From Lachnospiraceae bacterium (lineage in GTDB: Bacteria; Bacillota; Clostridia; Lachnospirales; Lachnospiraceae): a DNA stretch of 29,115 nucleotides. Below the pieces are notes generated by a model, which did no database searches, had not been told where the DNA came from, and saw nothing but the letters and a program-made list of their open reading frames with translations. A program made the translations under genes and the position numbers. Below are positions 7,415 through 16,596 of the stretch, piece after piece; the first letter of the stretch is position 1, and the number at the start of each line of letters is the position of its first letter. The stretch lies in NCBI GenBank assembly GCA_017961385.1, contig JAGCXJ010000313.1:1-29115 (forward strand). Reading direction: 5' to 3'.

Positions 7415-8821
7415 TCAGAAATCTCTTAGCGTATAAGTATTATTGCTTCCGGCAATTGCCTGGTACAGATGTCCGTCGTATACATCAACAGCAAATATAT
7501 TGCCGGTGGACATTCGTATTGTTCCTTCCTGATAGTACTCGCTCACAAAGTATAATGTCCTGTTCTGAACATATCTCAGTTCACTGTAAGCGTACATATA
7601 CTTTCCTTCGCTGCCTTCGACATTGCCTTCGGGAGATATGACTCTTCCGATCTCGAACTGCCTGTTCTTAACGATCTCGAGGGCCTGTTCCTGCGTGATC
7701 CTTGTATCAACGTCAAGATTATATCTGCAGACCACCTCTTCGCTTTCGCTTCCGCTAGAACTTATTGCAATAAAATGATATACAGATTCACCTAGCGGTA
7801 TAGCTATTGGGTCAGTATAGATAGCGCTGCCGGTGGTCGGCCTCGAATCATCCGTAGTATAATAAACATTTGCTCCGATGGGAGCTATTACAGTTATGAG
7901 CTGCGGAACGCTGTATGTTCCGTCAGCAGGTGCAACTATCGGATCATCCGGCACATCTGAATTGATCATATACTTATGACCTACTATCTGGGAGCATACG
8001 CCTATGCTGTTTACAAATACCGCATTCACCTTATATTCGCCGTTTTTAAGCATTATAGGTTCCGTATAAAGATTGCAGTCGCTTCCCGGTTCTGATCCGT
8101 CCAGTGTATAATATATCGCACCTTCTGTAGATGGGATCAGTTCAAGACTCTTCACATCATCATACGTGCCTTCTTCAAGCGAAAAAGCCGGTGGCTTTGC
8201 CATATAGTCGATGTATTTGAGCTGCAGTTCTTCATCGGCATACTGAAGCAGCACTGCATTGAGCTCATTATATTTCTTTTCCTGGATATATACGTTTATA
8301 AGGCTTTCCATGGCTTCGGACTCATATCTGTAGCCAACCACCTTTCCGTACATTTCCTCTGCCTTTACAAGATTTCCCTGTTGCTCGTATATCTTCCCGA
8401 TCTTGTACAGAGGTTCGGTATTGTCCTTGTTTAAACTGAAGGCTTTTTCATAATACTCTTCAGCTGTCACATAATCGCCTGATGAGAATGCAGCATCTGC
8501 CTGTTTCATCTGGTAATCATATGAGTTATCCTTAAACATATAAAACCCGATGAGCGCGACGCATAAAATGAGCAATGCCAGTATAGCCGCACATCCGATA
8601 ACAAAGGTCTTTCTGTTAATGACTACAACAGGTTCCTCATTGACTACGGGTTGTTTTGGTGGCTCCTGCGGTGATATCTGATCTGCCACATCACTCAACA
8701 CATCCGATATGCTGTTTTCTATTTCAGGTTCAAAATCAGGAACTATATAGACCTCTTCGCCGCATACTTCGCAGTAGAGATTGCCTTCTCCAAGTTCATG
8801 ACCGCATTTTGGACATTTCAT
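7415..8821 (-). CDS. Membrane-anchored zinc-ribbon, TPR and chitobiase-like domain protein
   Basis: This 468-residue protein has a clear domain order. A zinc ribbon is at 1-23 (Cys3, Cys6, Cys17, Cys20), followed by an acidic linker. One membrane helix lies at about 69-95. Tetratricopeptide repeats are at about 104-205 (AFSSGDYVTAEEYYEKAFSLNKDN, EPLYKIGKIYEQQGNLVKAEEMY). Two copies of the CHB_HEX_C_1 fold associated with chitobiase C-termini follow (IYYTLDGSEP...LYTEPI near 240, VYYTTDDSRPTTGSAIYTDPI near 320). A C-terminal domain of about 100 residues may be PepSY-like. If the zinc ribbon is cytoplasmic, the TPR and chitobiase-like parts would be outside the cell. No catalytic domain is visible; an envelope or scaffold role is a guess. 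It starts 17 bases after the fhs stop and is followed by a terminator. Its ribosome site is weak. Confidence 0.8.
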   Translation of the reverse strand: MKCPKCGHELGEGNLYCEVCGEEVYIVPDFEPEIENSISDVLSDVADQISPQEPPKQPVVNEEPVVVINRKTFVIGCAAILALLILCVALIGFYMFKDNSYDYQMKQADAAFSSGDYVTAEEYYEKAFSLNKDNTEPLYKIGKIYEQQGNLVKAEEMYGKVVGYRYESEAMESLINVYIQEKKYNELNAVLLQYADEELQLKYIDYMAKPPAFSLEEGTYDDVKSLELIPSTEGAIYYTLDGSEPGSDCNLYTEPIMLKNGEYKVNAVFVNSIGVCSQIVGHKYMINSDVPDDPIVAPADGTYSVPQLITVIAPIGANVYYTTDDSRPTTGSAIYTDPIAIPLGESVYHFIAISSSGSESEEVVCRYNLDVDTRITQEQALEIVKNRQFEIGRVISPEGNVEGSEGKYMYAYSELRYVQNRTLYFVSEYYQEGTIRMSTGNIFAVDVYDGHLYQAIAGSNNTYTLRDF

Positions 8822-8838
8822 ATACTATTCTTTACTTA

Positions 8839-10509
8839 TCAGAACAAACCTGTGATCTTTCCGTTTTCATCCACATCGATATTATAGGCTGCAGGATTCT
8901 TGGATAACCCCGGCATAGTCATAACATCACCGGTAAGGGCTACAACAAATCCCGCTCCAGCTGATACATACGCATCTCTCACCGTAACATTAAAGCCTGT
9001 TGGCCTTCCGAGCTTAGTAGGATCATCAGATAGTGAATATTGATTCTTTGCTATGCAGACCGGAAGATTTGAAAAGCCAAGCTGTTCGATCTTTTCGATC
9101 TTCTTTGCTGCAGATGCAAGTATATCGACACCGTCTGCTCCGTATATTTCTTTTGCGACTGTCTCGATCTTCTTAGCTATCGGCATATCATCAGCATAAA
9201 GCAGTTTGAAGTCGGAAGGTTTTTCAAGTGCTTCCAAAACCTTATTTGCAAGATTGATACCGCCTTCTCCGCCTTTTTCCCAGACTTCGCTCAGAGCAAA
9301 GGATGCGCCTCTTTCCTCACAGAACTGTTTTACATACTGCATCTCATTATCGGTGTCGCTCACAAACGCATTTAACGTTACTACTATCGGAACACCATAT
9401 TTCTTAAGATTCTCAATGTGCTTTTCTAAGTTTACGATGCCCTTCTTCAAAGCATCAAGATCTTCCCTTCCAAGATCTTCCTTCCTAACCCCGCCATTAT
9501 ACTTGAGAGCACGGATTGTTGCAACCAGAACTATCGCATCCGGAGCAAGATTTGCTTTTCTACATTTGATATCGAGGAATTTCTCTGCTCCAAGATCAGC
9601 ACCGAAGCCTGCCTCGGTAATACAGTAATCAGCCATCTTTAATGCAGTCTTTGTCGCACGCACAGAGTTGCATCCGTGAGCTATATTGGCAAACGGACCT
9701 CCATGAACAAGTGCAGGGGTATGTTCCAGAGTCTGGATAAGGTTGGGCTTTATTGCATCCTTTAAAAGCGCAGCCATCGCACCTACTGCCTTGAGATCTT
9801 TTGCCGTTACAGGATTACCGTCTAGATCATAGGCAACTATTATCTGAGAAAGTTTCTTCTTAAGATCATCCATATCCTCTGCAAGACAAAGGATCGCCAT
9901 TATCTCAGAAGCAACGGTTATAACAAAGTGATCTTCTCTTACAAAACCATCTGCTTTGGAGCCGAGACCGACTACTATATTTCTTAGTACTCTGTCATTC
10001 ATGTCCTCGCATCTTTTCCAGATGATCTGTCTTGTGTCGATCCTAAGTTCATTACCCTGCTGGATATGATTATCAAGTAATGCAGCCAATAAATTATTTG
10101 CACTTGTTATCGCATGAAAATCTCCTGTGAAATGCAGGTTAAGATCCTCCATGGGAACTACCTGTGCATATCCGCCTCCTGCAGCTCCTCCCTTTATACC
10201 AAAGCACGGACCAAGAGACGGCTCTCTGAGTGCTATGACAGCTTTCTTTCCAAGTTTGCCAAATGCCTGACCCAGTCCTACCGTCGTGGTCGTCTTGCCT
10301 TCTCCCGCCGGTGTAGGATTAATGGCAGTCACTAAGATGAGTTTTCCGTTTTTGTTGTCTTTTATCCTACTGATGTACTCATCTGAAAGCTTTGCTTTAT
10401 ACTTTCCGTATAATTCAATCTCATCCTTATCTATTCCGAGTGACGCTGCGACGTTCTCGATGTTTTCGAGTTTCGCTTCCTGTGCAATCTCAATATCGCT
10501 TTTTGCCAT
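8839..10509 (-). CDS. fhs: Formate-tetrahydrofolate ligase
   Basis: This 556-residue cytoplasmic enzyme makes 10-formyltetrahydrofolate from formate, ATP and tetrahydrofolate, feeding purine synthesis and one-carbon metabolism. The P-loop TPAGEGKTTTTVGLGQA starts at residue 66. Further family blocks are REPSLGPCFGIKGGAAGGGYAQVVPMEDLNLHFTGD, TPALVHGGPFANIAHGCNS and TEAGFGADLGAEKF. The C-terminal GDVMTMPGLSKNPAAYNIDVD is also typical. The length is normal. GGAGT lies eight bases before the ATG, and the gene begins 12 bases after the ftsK stop, so it is probably cotranscribed. Its stop is TGA. Confidence 0.98.
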   Translation of the reverse strand: MAKSDIEIAQEAKLENIENVAASLGIDKDEIELYGKYKAKLSDEYISRIKDNKNGKLILVTAINPTPAGEGKTTTTVGLGQAFGKLGKKAVIALREPSLGPCFGIKGGAAGGGYAQVVPMEDLNLHFTGDFHAITSANNLLAALLDNHIQQGNELRIDTRQIIWKRCEDMNDRVLRNIVVGLGSKADGFVREDHFVITVASEIMAILCLAEDMDDLKKKLSQIIVAYDLDGNPVTAKDLKAVGAMAALLKDAIKPNLIQTLEHTPALVHGGPFANIAHGCNSVRATKTALKMADYCITEAGFGADLGAEKFLDIKCRKANLAPDAIVLVATIRALKYNGGVRKEDLGREDLDALKKGIVNLEKHIENLKKYGVPIVVTLNAFVSDTDNEMQYVKQFCEERGASFALSEVWEKGGEGGINLANKVLEALEKPSDFKLLYADDMPIAKKIETVAKEIYGADGVDILASAAKKIEKIEQLGFSNLPVCIAKNQYSLSDDPTKLGRPTGFNVTVRDAYVSAGAGFVVALTGDVMTMPGLSKNPAAYNIDVDENGKITGLF

Positions 10510-10521
10510 GTGTCTTACTCC

Positions 10522-13119
10522 TTATACATATTCTTCAACAAATGCTTCAAACTGTTCTCTGCTCATAATGATTTCTCTAGGCTTTGTACCCTGTTCCGAG
10601 CCGACAACTCCTGCTTCGCACAGCTGGTCCATTATCCTTGCCGCTCTGTTAAAGCCTATCTTGAATTTTCTCTGCAGATTACCGATCGAAGCTTTATCAG
10701 CATCGATAATAAAATATCCTGCCTGAGCAAATAATTCATCGTACTGCGAGTCTTCGTTTGATATGCCTCCCGCAGATGAAGATACACTCATCTTCTCGAC
10801 TCCGGAAAGAGCCTGTTCGCCGAAATCATTGTGCAGCCTTTGATCCTTAACAAAGTCGACAACTTCGGAAACTTCCTTATCGGAGACAAATGCCCCCTGT
10901 ATACGTGCAGGCTTTGTATATCCCTGAGGATAAAACAGCATATCGCCCTTGCCCAAAAGCTTTTCTGCTCCGTTCATATCAAGGATAGTTCTCGAATCGA
11001 CACCGGACGACACAGCAAAAGCCACTCTGCTGGGCATATTTGCTTTGATAAGTCCTGTGATTACATCAACCGAGGGTCTCTGTGTTGCCAGGATCAGATG
11101 AATACCGCAGGCTCTTGCTAGCTGAGCCAGACGACAGATCGCTTCTTCTACTTCCTTTGCGGCAACCATCATAAGATCAGCAAGCTCGTCAACTATGATC
11201 ACTATCTGAGGCAGATGCTTATATTCATCGCTGTTTTCTTCAGCAACCTTTTTATTGTATCCTTTAAGATCTCTTACATTCAGATCCGCAAATTTCTTAT
11301 ATCTGTCGGTCATCTCAGCTACAGCCCAGTTAAGTGCTCCCGCCGCCTTTTTGGGATCTGTAACGACCGGGATCATGAGATGCGGAATGCCGTTATATAC
11401 ATTCAATTCAACGACCTTAGGATCGACCATGATCAGCTGTACATCCTTGGGATCATGTTTATATATGATACTCATTATTATTGTATTGATACAGACAGAT
11501 TTTCCCGAACCGGTACTTCCCGCAATGAGCATATGAGGCATCTTTGCTATATCGGCTACAATGACCTTTCCAGCGATATCCTTTCCTACGGCAAACACGA
11601 TATTGCCGCCAAAATCCTTAAACTCTTTATCTTCAAAGAGTTCTCTTAGCATAACACCGCTGCTCTCACTGTTGGGGACCTCTATGCCTACGGCCGACTT
11701 ACCCGGTATCGGAGCTTCTATCCTGATATCCTTTGCAGCAAGATGGAGTTTAAGATCATCTGCAAGTGAAGTGATACGGCTGACCTTTACTCCTATCGCA
11801 GGCTCAAGTTCATATCTGGTAACACTCGGTCCCTGACTTATATCAGTAACTCTTGCACTTACTCCGAAACTGTCAAGTGCATCCTCGAGTTTCTTTGCTG
11901 TCTCACTGAGAGTCGCTCTCGAGTCACCTGCAGCTTTTGAACCACTTTTTGACAAGAGCGATAAAGGTGGAAATTTGTACTTCTTATTTGAATTCTCGTG
12001 GTTTTTAACACTGGGAGCTACAATCTTATCCTCAGTCTTTGAAGGTTCTTTTTCGATAGTAGCCATAACCGGTTTCTTCACGGGTTGAACATCTGCAGAA
12101 GTCTCCTTAGGTGTCTCCTCCTCCATGCCTGCGATATGGAATCTGATACTGTTATCTAAAGGATTACTATCCTTAACGGTTATCCTTTCCTTAACGACAG
12201 GCGGATCAGTCTCCTTAAATGTTATCTCGTGCATGTCATCGTGCTTTTTTGCTGACGGATCATCTTTTAATGTAGTATTAACAGATACTCCGGAAACACG
12301 CTTATCCATGCGAAGGATATTCTCAGTTTCTTCGGCTTCTCTCTCAAGTCTTTTCTGCTCTCTTATTCGCTGTCTTTCCTCGGCACTGTTTCTTCGTGGT
12401 CTTGGAAGCTGTTCTTCATATTCTTCTTCATCTTGTTCAACTATGCGGTTACGCATATGCTCTCTGCGATACTCACCGGCTTCCTTAGCGGTATTTCTTA
12501 TCTTGTCAGAGCCGTTTATAAACAGATCTATAAAACCTTTACCGAGGATGAAAAGCGCACAAATCACAATAACACAAACATCTACACCGATCGTCGCACC
12601 TGTATCTATATATTTATTCAGGAAATATCCGATCGAACCGCCGATCAGACCGCCACCGGCTCTTTCATCAAATCCTGTCATAAAAAGATCTTTGATATTG
12701 TATTTATCATTATAAGCCGTAAAGCCTTCCGTAACTTCAAATAATATAGCTATTGCAAAGAAAAGTATGACCGTTGCGATGATCTTTGTTTTTAATCTGC
12801 TGTCAGTCTGCTTTGATATCCACAAAAAAGCAAGGAGTATGAGGATTACAGGGAAAACATATGCCATCTTCCCGAACAGGCCAAACATGATGCCGCTTAC
12901 AATATCCCCAAAGCTTCCGACCATTTTAAAATTGCATAAAAACAGAAGGATACAAAGACCTACAGATCCTATGATCACTGCATAGTTGATTATGAGCAGA
13001 TCCTCATCCGATATAGTCCTGGTATTCTTTTTATTCTTTGAATTTGTATTTGTCTTTCTTGTCGAAGCAGTCCGCGTATTTCTTGCAGATGTACTTCTTT
13101 TGCCTGTATTGTTTGCCAT
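10522..13119 (-). CDS. ftsK: DNA translocase FtsK/SpoIIIE
   Basis: This 865-residue protein moves chromosomal DNA through the division or sporulation septum. A basic, Thr/Asn-rich start (residues 1-35) precedes about four membrane helices (about 42-205) and a charged linker rich in Glu and Lys (about 215-390). The motor domain has Walker A GSTGSGKS at 534-541 and Walker B IVIIVDELADL at about 638-648, followed by ATQRPSVDVITGLIKANMPSR. The C-terminal winged-helix gamma domain (about 792-850; YFIIDADKASIGNLQRKFKIGFNRAARIMDQL) would read orienting DNA sequences. The length is typical. FtsK and SpoIIIE cannot be told apart from sequence alone. The ribosome site is weak (AAAG). It heads the unit with fhs. 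Confidence 0.96.
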   Translation of the reverse strand: MANNTGKRSTSARNTRTASTRKTNTNSKNKKNTRTISDEDLLIINYAVIIGSVGLCILLFLCNFKMVGSFGDIVSGIMFGLFGKMAYVFPVILILLAFLWISKQTDSRLKTKIIATVILFFAIAILFEVTEGFTAYNDKYNIKDLFMTGFDERAGGGLIGGSIGYFLNKYIDTGATIGVDVCVIVICALFILGKGFIDLFINGSDKIRNTAKEAGEYRREHMRNRIVEQDEEEYEEQLPRPRRNSAEERQRIREQKRLEREAEETENILRMDKRVSGVSVNTTLKDDPSAKKHDDMHEITFKETDPPVVKERITVKDSNPLDNSIRFHIAGMEEETPKETSADVQPVKKPVMATIEKEPSKTEDKIVAPSVKNHENSNKKYKFPPLSLLSKSGSKAAGDSRATLSETAKKLEDALDSFGVSARVTDISQGPSVTRYELEPAIGVKVSRITSLADDLKLHLAAKDIRIEAPIPGKSAVGIEVPNSESSGVMLRELFEDKEFKDFGGNIVFAVGKDIAGKVIVADIAKMPHMLIAGSTGSGKSVCINTIIMSIIYKHDPKDVQLIMVDPKVVELNVYNGIPHLMIPVVTDPKKAAGALNWAVAEMTDRYKKFADLNVRDLKGYNKKVAEENSDEYKHLPQIVIIVDELADLMMVAAKEVEEAICRLAQLARACGIHLILATQRPSVDVITGLIKANMPSRVAFAVSSGVDSRTILDMNGAEKLLGKGDMLFYPQGYTKPARIQGAFVSDKEVSEVVDFVKDQRLHNDFGEQALSGVEKMSVSSSAGGISNEDSQYDELFAQAGYFIIDADKASIGNLQRKFKIGFNRAARIMDQLCEAGVVGSEQGTKPREIIMSREQFEAFVEEYV

Positions 13120-13172
13120 GATAAGTAAATCTTTAAAAAATCACATAATAACCCATATTTTCAACCTTAATC

Positions 13173-13201
13173 ATTTTATCACATAATCTTGCGTTCGTCA
13201 C
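13173..13201 (-). promoter_or_regulatory. Candidate promoter of ftsK-fhs
   Basis: On the minus strand GTGACG (13201-13196) and TAAAAT (13178-13173) are separated by 17 bases, about 55 bases before the ftsK start. A TGTGA stretch precedes the -10. The gap 13120-13252 holds only this and the terminator of the upstream gene. Confidence 0.4.
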
Positions 13202-13230
13202 TCATAAAAATACAATATTTTGTATATAAG

Positions 13231-13251
13231 AAAAAGCCCCGAAGGGCTTTT
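13231..13251 (-). terminator. Terminator of the rex-to-membrane-protein run
   Basis: An 8-bp perfect stem AAAAGCCC/GGGCTTTT with a TTCG tetraloop on the minus strand (13251-13232) continues into a further T. It begins one base after the TAG stop of the 1108-residue protein. It closes the long minus-strand run that starts at rex. Confidence 0.85.
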
Positions 13252-13252
13252 C

Positions 13253-16200
13253 CTATATATCGTATTTATTGTTTGTATTGTTTATCTCAACATCATAATG
13301 CATCCATGCTTCCGGGATCACACGTCCGTAATCCATCTCCCTGTGTACATGCTTCTTAGGCAATGGAAGCGGGTTTTCGATAAACTCGATTTCCTCAGGT
13401 TTAACCTCATCAGGCTTGGCTTCTTCAAGTTTGATTTCTTCAGTCTTTTCTTCTTCCTTAGTACTGTCTACAGCTGCATTCATCGTATTTGACGTATCAT
13501 CATCAAACGTAAATTCCTCAGATTTTGTTTCTATCTCCTCCAGTTTTTCTTCTTTTATGAGGTCAACTGCATCTTCTGTCTGTTCCTTAATGACAGGCTG
13601 TTCTGAATTGTCAAAAGAAAATGTTTCAACCGTCTCAATTGAAATGTCGGATTTTTGTTCTTCCTTTGCCTCTTCAAAAACAAATCTGTCGTTTAATCCG
13701 TTTCCTGAGAAATCAAAATCTGCATCGGTGATGAGTTCTTCACCTGCAAACTCTGCAAGTGCTTCATCATTCTTGGCATTCTCGATAGATCTCTCAACAT
13801 CAAGTTTCTGCTCCAGTGCCTCCTGGAAAGAGAAGCCCTCATCTCCAAGGTTATCTTTGATGCCATCCTCAACTGTCATCTTCTGTTCAACAGCCTTGAC
13901 ATATGAAATATCACCAAGATGATCTGCAACGTTTATGGATTCTTCCGTAACTATCTTTTCATTAAGAGCATCTTCAAACGAGAATTCTTCCTTCGTCTTT
14001 GCCTTTTCAATAGCTTCCTCGACATCAAGTTTCTTAGAGAGTGCATCTTCATATGAGAAACCGATCAGATCTTGAGCTTCTTCATTTTCAATCTTGTTCT
14101 TAAGAGCATCCTCATAAGAAAACTCTTCATCTTCGTCGATCTTTTTGCCTAGCATCTCTTCTATCGAGAACTCATCTTCGTTATGGCTTTCATTATCTTC
14201 AACAAAGAAGTTGTTTTCATTAGACTCTGTCTTAGAACCTGCTTCGTCCGCCTCTGTAAGAGCTTTGAATACTTCCATTTCGTTTGCTTTATCTGTATAC
14301 TCGCTCTTTATAGGCTCCCAACCTTTCTTGTACTCGAATGCAGGCTCATCGAAATCAAAGACAAACTCGCTCTCGATATTATCTATCTCCTTCTTAGGTT
14401 CAGATACTGACTCCTCTATGCTGAAATCCTCCCACGATACTTTGGGTTTATCTTGTGCAAGATCAATAACCGGCTCTTCGTTAAACTCTAACGAAGAATT
14501 ATCTTCCGCTACAGGCTTTGAAATCTCATCATCAGGTTTTTGAACATCTTTTTCAGGCTCATTCACCTCTTTTTCAGGTTCTTCTTTTTCCTGTTTTGTG
14601 GTTTCAACATTTAGGTTGTCAAATGCATCGATTCCCAGATCAAGATCCAAATCCGCAAAATTCGAAGCATGCGAAACATACTGTTTCTGTGGCTCATCGT
14701 AAAGATAGCCAAAGAATGAGTCTACATATGCCTTCTGATCATTTGAGATGTCATTAATCACGTCCTCACCCTCATTTACTCCTGCATCCGCTGCAGTTCC
14801 TTCAATTTCCTTATTTTCATCCGAAGTTTCTTCACTGCCGCCTTCATCGCCAGTCTCTTTATCAGATACTTCTTCTGTCACATCATCATAAATATTCTTG
14901 GATACGGCTTTGGGAGGAACAGTATCGCCATTGAACAAAGACTCGAAATCAACATCATTCATTCCGAAATCACTTGTCTTTCTTACTTCGGGAGCATTGT
15001 ATTTTCTCTCCTCCTCCGGATTGCTGTCAAGTTCAGCTGTGCCGGTTTCCTCTGTCGATTCTTCCTTGATCGGCATAGGCTCTTGTGTTTTAATCTCAGG
15101 TTCGGTTTTGAGCTCCTCAGACTTTTGATCAGTTTTTGGATCTTCTGACTTAACTTCCGGTTCAGCCTTTATTTCCTCTGACTTTTCCTCTTGTTGAGGT
15201 CTTATCACAACATCAGGCTTGCTTTCCTTTATATCGGGATCCTGTACGCTGTTTTCAGTGGCAGCGAGTCTTACAGCCGCAACGGATACAGGCTTATCAT
15301 CTATACTTGATATCTCAGCAGGCTGCATATCATCTTCAATACGTGTAACCCTTACCGGACTGTCAATGCTTCCAAGTCCGTATAATCCACAGCCTCCGAT
15401 GATAAGAAGGCAAAGTGCAAATATCATAATATAAGCTGGTCTGTTGTTAACGTTGATAAAGAACATCTGAGCAAATATTATTACCCAGAACGGAATGATG
15501 ATATGAGCGGTATCATCCTCATTGCGCCAGAACATCACACAATAGAACACGCAAAGTATCAGGAGCAGAAAGATTCCTCTCTCATCACCTATCTTAAGAA
15601 TGAATTCGGGATTTGAGATAAATCCGAATCTGTAATTGATGTGTTTCATGAGCAGTTTTACAAATCCTTCTACACCGCTCTTTTCAACCAGATATGAATA
15701 AAGGATCAATATAAGCCCGAAAGCAAATATATGGCCAAATATCATGCAAAACGTATTAACTACCCTGTCTTTGGTCGGCTCACTGTTGCAGTTAAATAAA
15801 ACTATCACAGGGATCACTATAGCAAACATGAACAAAGTGGAATACAGTGCAAGTATTCCGGTAAGCAAGCCTATAAACAGACTGAAAACAATCTTTACTT
15901 CTGTCTGTTCTATGGAATTCTTATATAATGCGGATACCCATAGTATGATTCCGAATAAAAGCAAAAGCAGACAATCTGAGCCGTCATTTGCAATGTTTCT
16001 GAAAAATATCGGTAACACCGCCATCCCGACAGCGACAGTTGCCGAAGAAAAGCGTCCGAATATGTTCTTTACAGACCAAACGATCAACGCATATGCGATA
16101 ACAGAAAGAAGAGTCTGTGTAAGATAAACAGGGAAATACGTGTTTCCGAATATCTTGAACATAGCAGATAAAAGCGTTGCAAACATACTGTTTACAGTCG

Positions 16201-16579
16201 TCATTCCGGTATAGATCCTTCCATCGGATCCGATCTTTGCCATGTCATAAACAGTTCCTTTGGAAAACTCTACCTTTATGAAATCGCTTATTACCATAAG
16301 ACGTACGATCACAAGCAGAATCGATGCAACTATCATTGATGCAAGATATGCTTTATCCCCATCTATGCGTTTTCCGTCCGATACAAATCTCTTAACTGTT
16401 TTATTAAGCACAAAAGCCAGCCCTACAACAACACCGCAGTAAACTCCGGTGATGATCATACGGCTGACCATATTTGCTATTCCGAATTTTCTTCCGACAC
16501 AAACGCAGAACAGTACAAGAAGAACACTCGTGAACAATACGCACATCGCATTGCTGAATTTATTTCTGGAAATATCCAT
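13253..16579 (-). CDS. Multi-pass membrane protein (GT-C glycosyltransferase-like) with long acidic repeat tail
   Basis: This 1108-residue protein has two very different halves. Residues 1-405 hold about 11-12 membrane helices, with a loop after helix 3 (FSKGTVYDMAKIGSDGRIYTGMTTVNSMF) that resembles GT39-like lipid-linked-sugar glycosyltransferases; this is a weak resemblance. Residues 406-1108 are strongly acidic and probably disordered. They include a 20-residue tandem duplication (466-485 and 486-505, KSEEhKxEPEhK type) and six related units at 804-940, four of 25 residues, with consensus FSaEDALxxKhxxEEuI. The end, ENPLPLPKKHVHREMDYG, resembles a conserved C-terminal peptide I recall from other Lachnospiraceae membrane glycosyltransferases; that is memory, not a search. 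GGGGGG lies five bases before the ATG, and the gene starts 17 bases after metY. It is the last gene before a terminator. The function is uncertain. Confidence 0.8.
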   Translation of the reverse strand: MDISRNKFSNAMCVLFTSVLLVLFCVCVGRKFGIANMVSRMIITGVYCGVVVGLAFVLNKTVKRFVSDGKRIDGDKAYLASMIVASILLVIVRLMVISDFIKVEFSKGTVYDMAKIGSDGRIYTGMTTVNSMFATLLSAMFKIFGNTYFPVYLTQTLLSVIAYALIVWSVKNIFGRFSSATVAVGMAVLPIFFRNIANDGSDCLLLLLFGIILWVSALYKNSIEQTEVKIVFSLFIGLLTGILALYSTLFMFAIVIPVIVLFNCNSEPTKDRVVNTFCMIFGHIFAFGLILILYSYLVEKSGVEGFVKLLMKHINYRFGFISNPEFILKIGDERGIFLLLILCVFYCVMFWRNEDDTAHIIIPFWVIIFAQMFFINVNNRPAYIMIFALCLLIIGGCGLYGLGSIDSPVRVTRIEDDMQPAEISSIDDKPVSVAAVRLAATENSVQDPDIKESKPDVVIRPQQEEKSEEIKAEPEVKSEDPKTDQKSEELKTEPEIKTQEPMPIKEESTEETGTAELDSNPEEERKYNAPEVRKTSDFGMNDVDFESLFNGDTVPPKAVSKNIYDDVTEEVSDKETGDEGGSEETSDENKEIEGTAADAGVNEGEDVINDISNDQKAYVDSFFGYLYDEPQKQYVSHASNFADLDLDLGIDAFDNLNVETTKQEKEEPEKEVNEPEKDVQKPDDEISKPVAEDNSSLEFNEEPVIDLAQDKPKVSWEDFSIEESVSEPKKEIDNIESEFVFDFDEPAFEYKKGWEPIKSEYTDKANEMEVFKALTEADEAGSKTESNENNFFVEDNESHNEDEFSIEEMLGKKIDEDEEFSYEDALKNKIENEEAQDLIGFSYEDALSKKLDVEEAIEKAKTKEEFSFEDALNEKIVTEESINVADHLGDISYVKAVEQKMTVEDGIKDNLGDEGFSFQEALEQKLDVERSIENAKNDEALAEFAGEELITDADFDFSGNGLNDRFVFEEAKEEQKSDISIETVETFSFDNSEQPVIKEQTEDAVDLIKEEKLEEIETKSEEFTFDDDTSNTMNAAVDSTKEEEKTEEIKLEEAKPDEVKPEEIEFIENPLPLPKKHVHREMDYGRVIPEAWMHYDVEINNTNNKYDI
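13760..14170 (-). repeat. Six degenerate 16-25-codon repeats within the acidic tail
   Basis: Units begin at residues 804, 820, 841, 866, 891 and 916. The first is 16 residues, the second 21, and the last four are 25 each. Each starts with F/I-S-aromatic or Ile, then an E/D-rich turn, an AL/AV pair, a Lys and a D/EEE stretch, for example FSYEDALSKKLDVEEAIEKA. The DNA copies have diverged, so the repeats are old rather than a recent slippage. Confidence 0.8.
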
Positions 16580-16596
16580 TGTAACCCCCCTTGGGT

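Noticed and set aside
13760..14170. CRISPR or DNA tandem array in the tail-coding repeats
   Set aside because: The similarity is at protein level, the DNA copies are diverged, and there are no identical repeats or regular unique spacers.
14145..14543. Plus-strand Ser-rich frames opposite the acidic tail (also 13416-13922)
   Set aside because: Glu/Asp codons read backwards give Ser/Phe/Leu-rich frames; there is no family similarity and no promoter.
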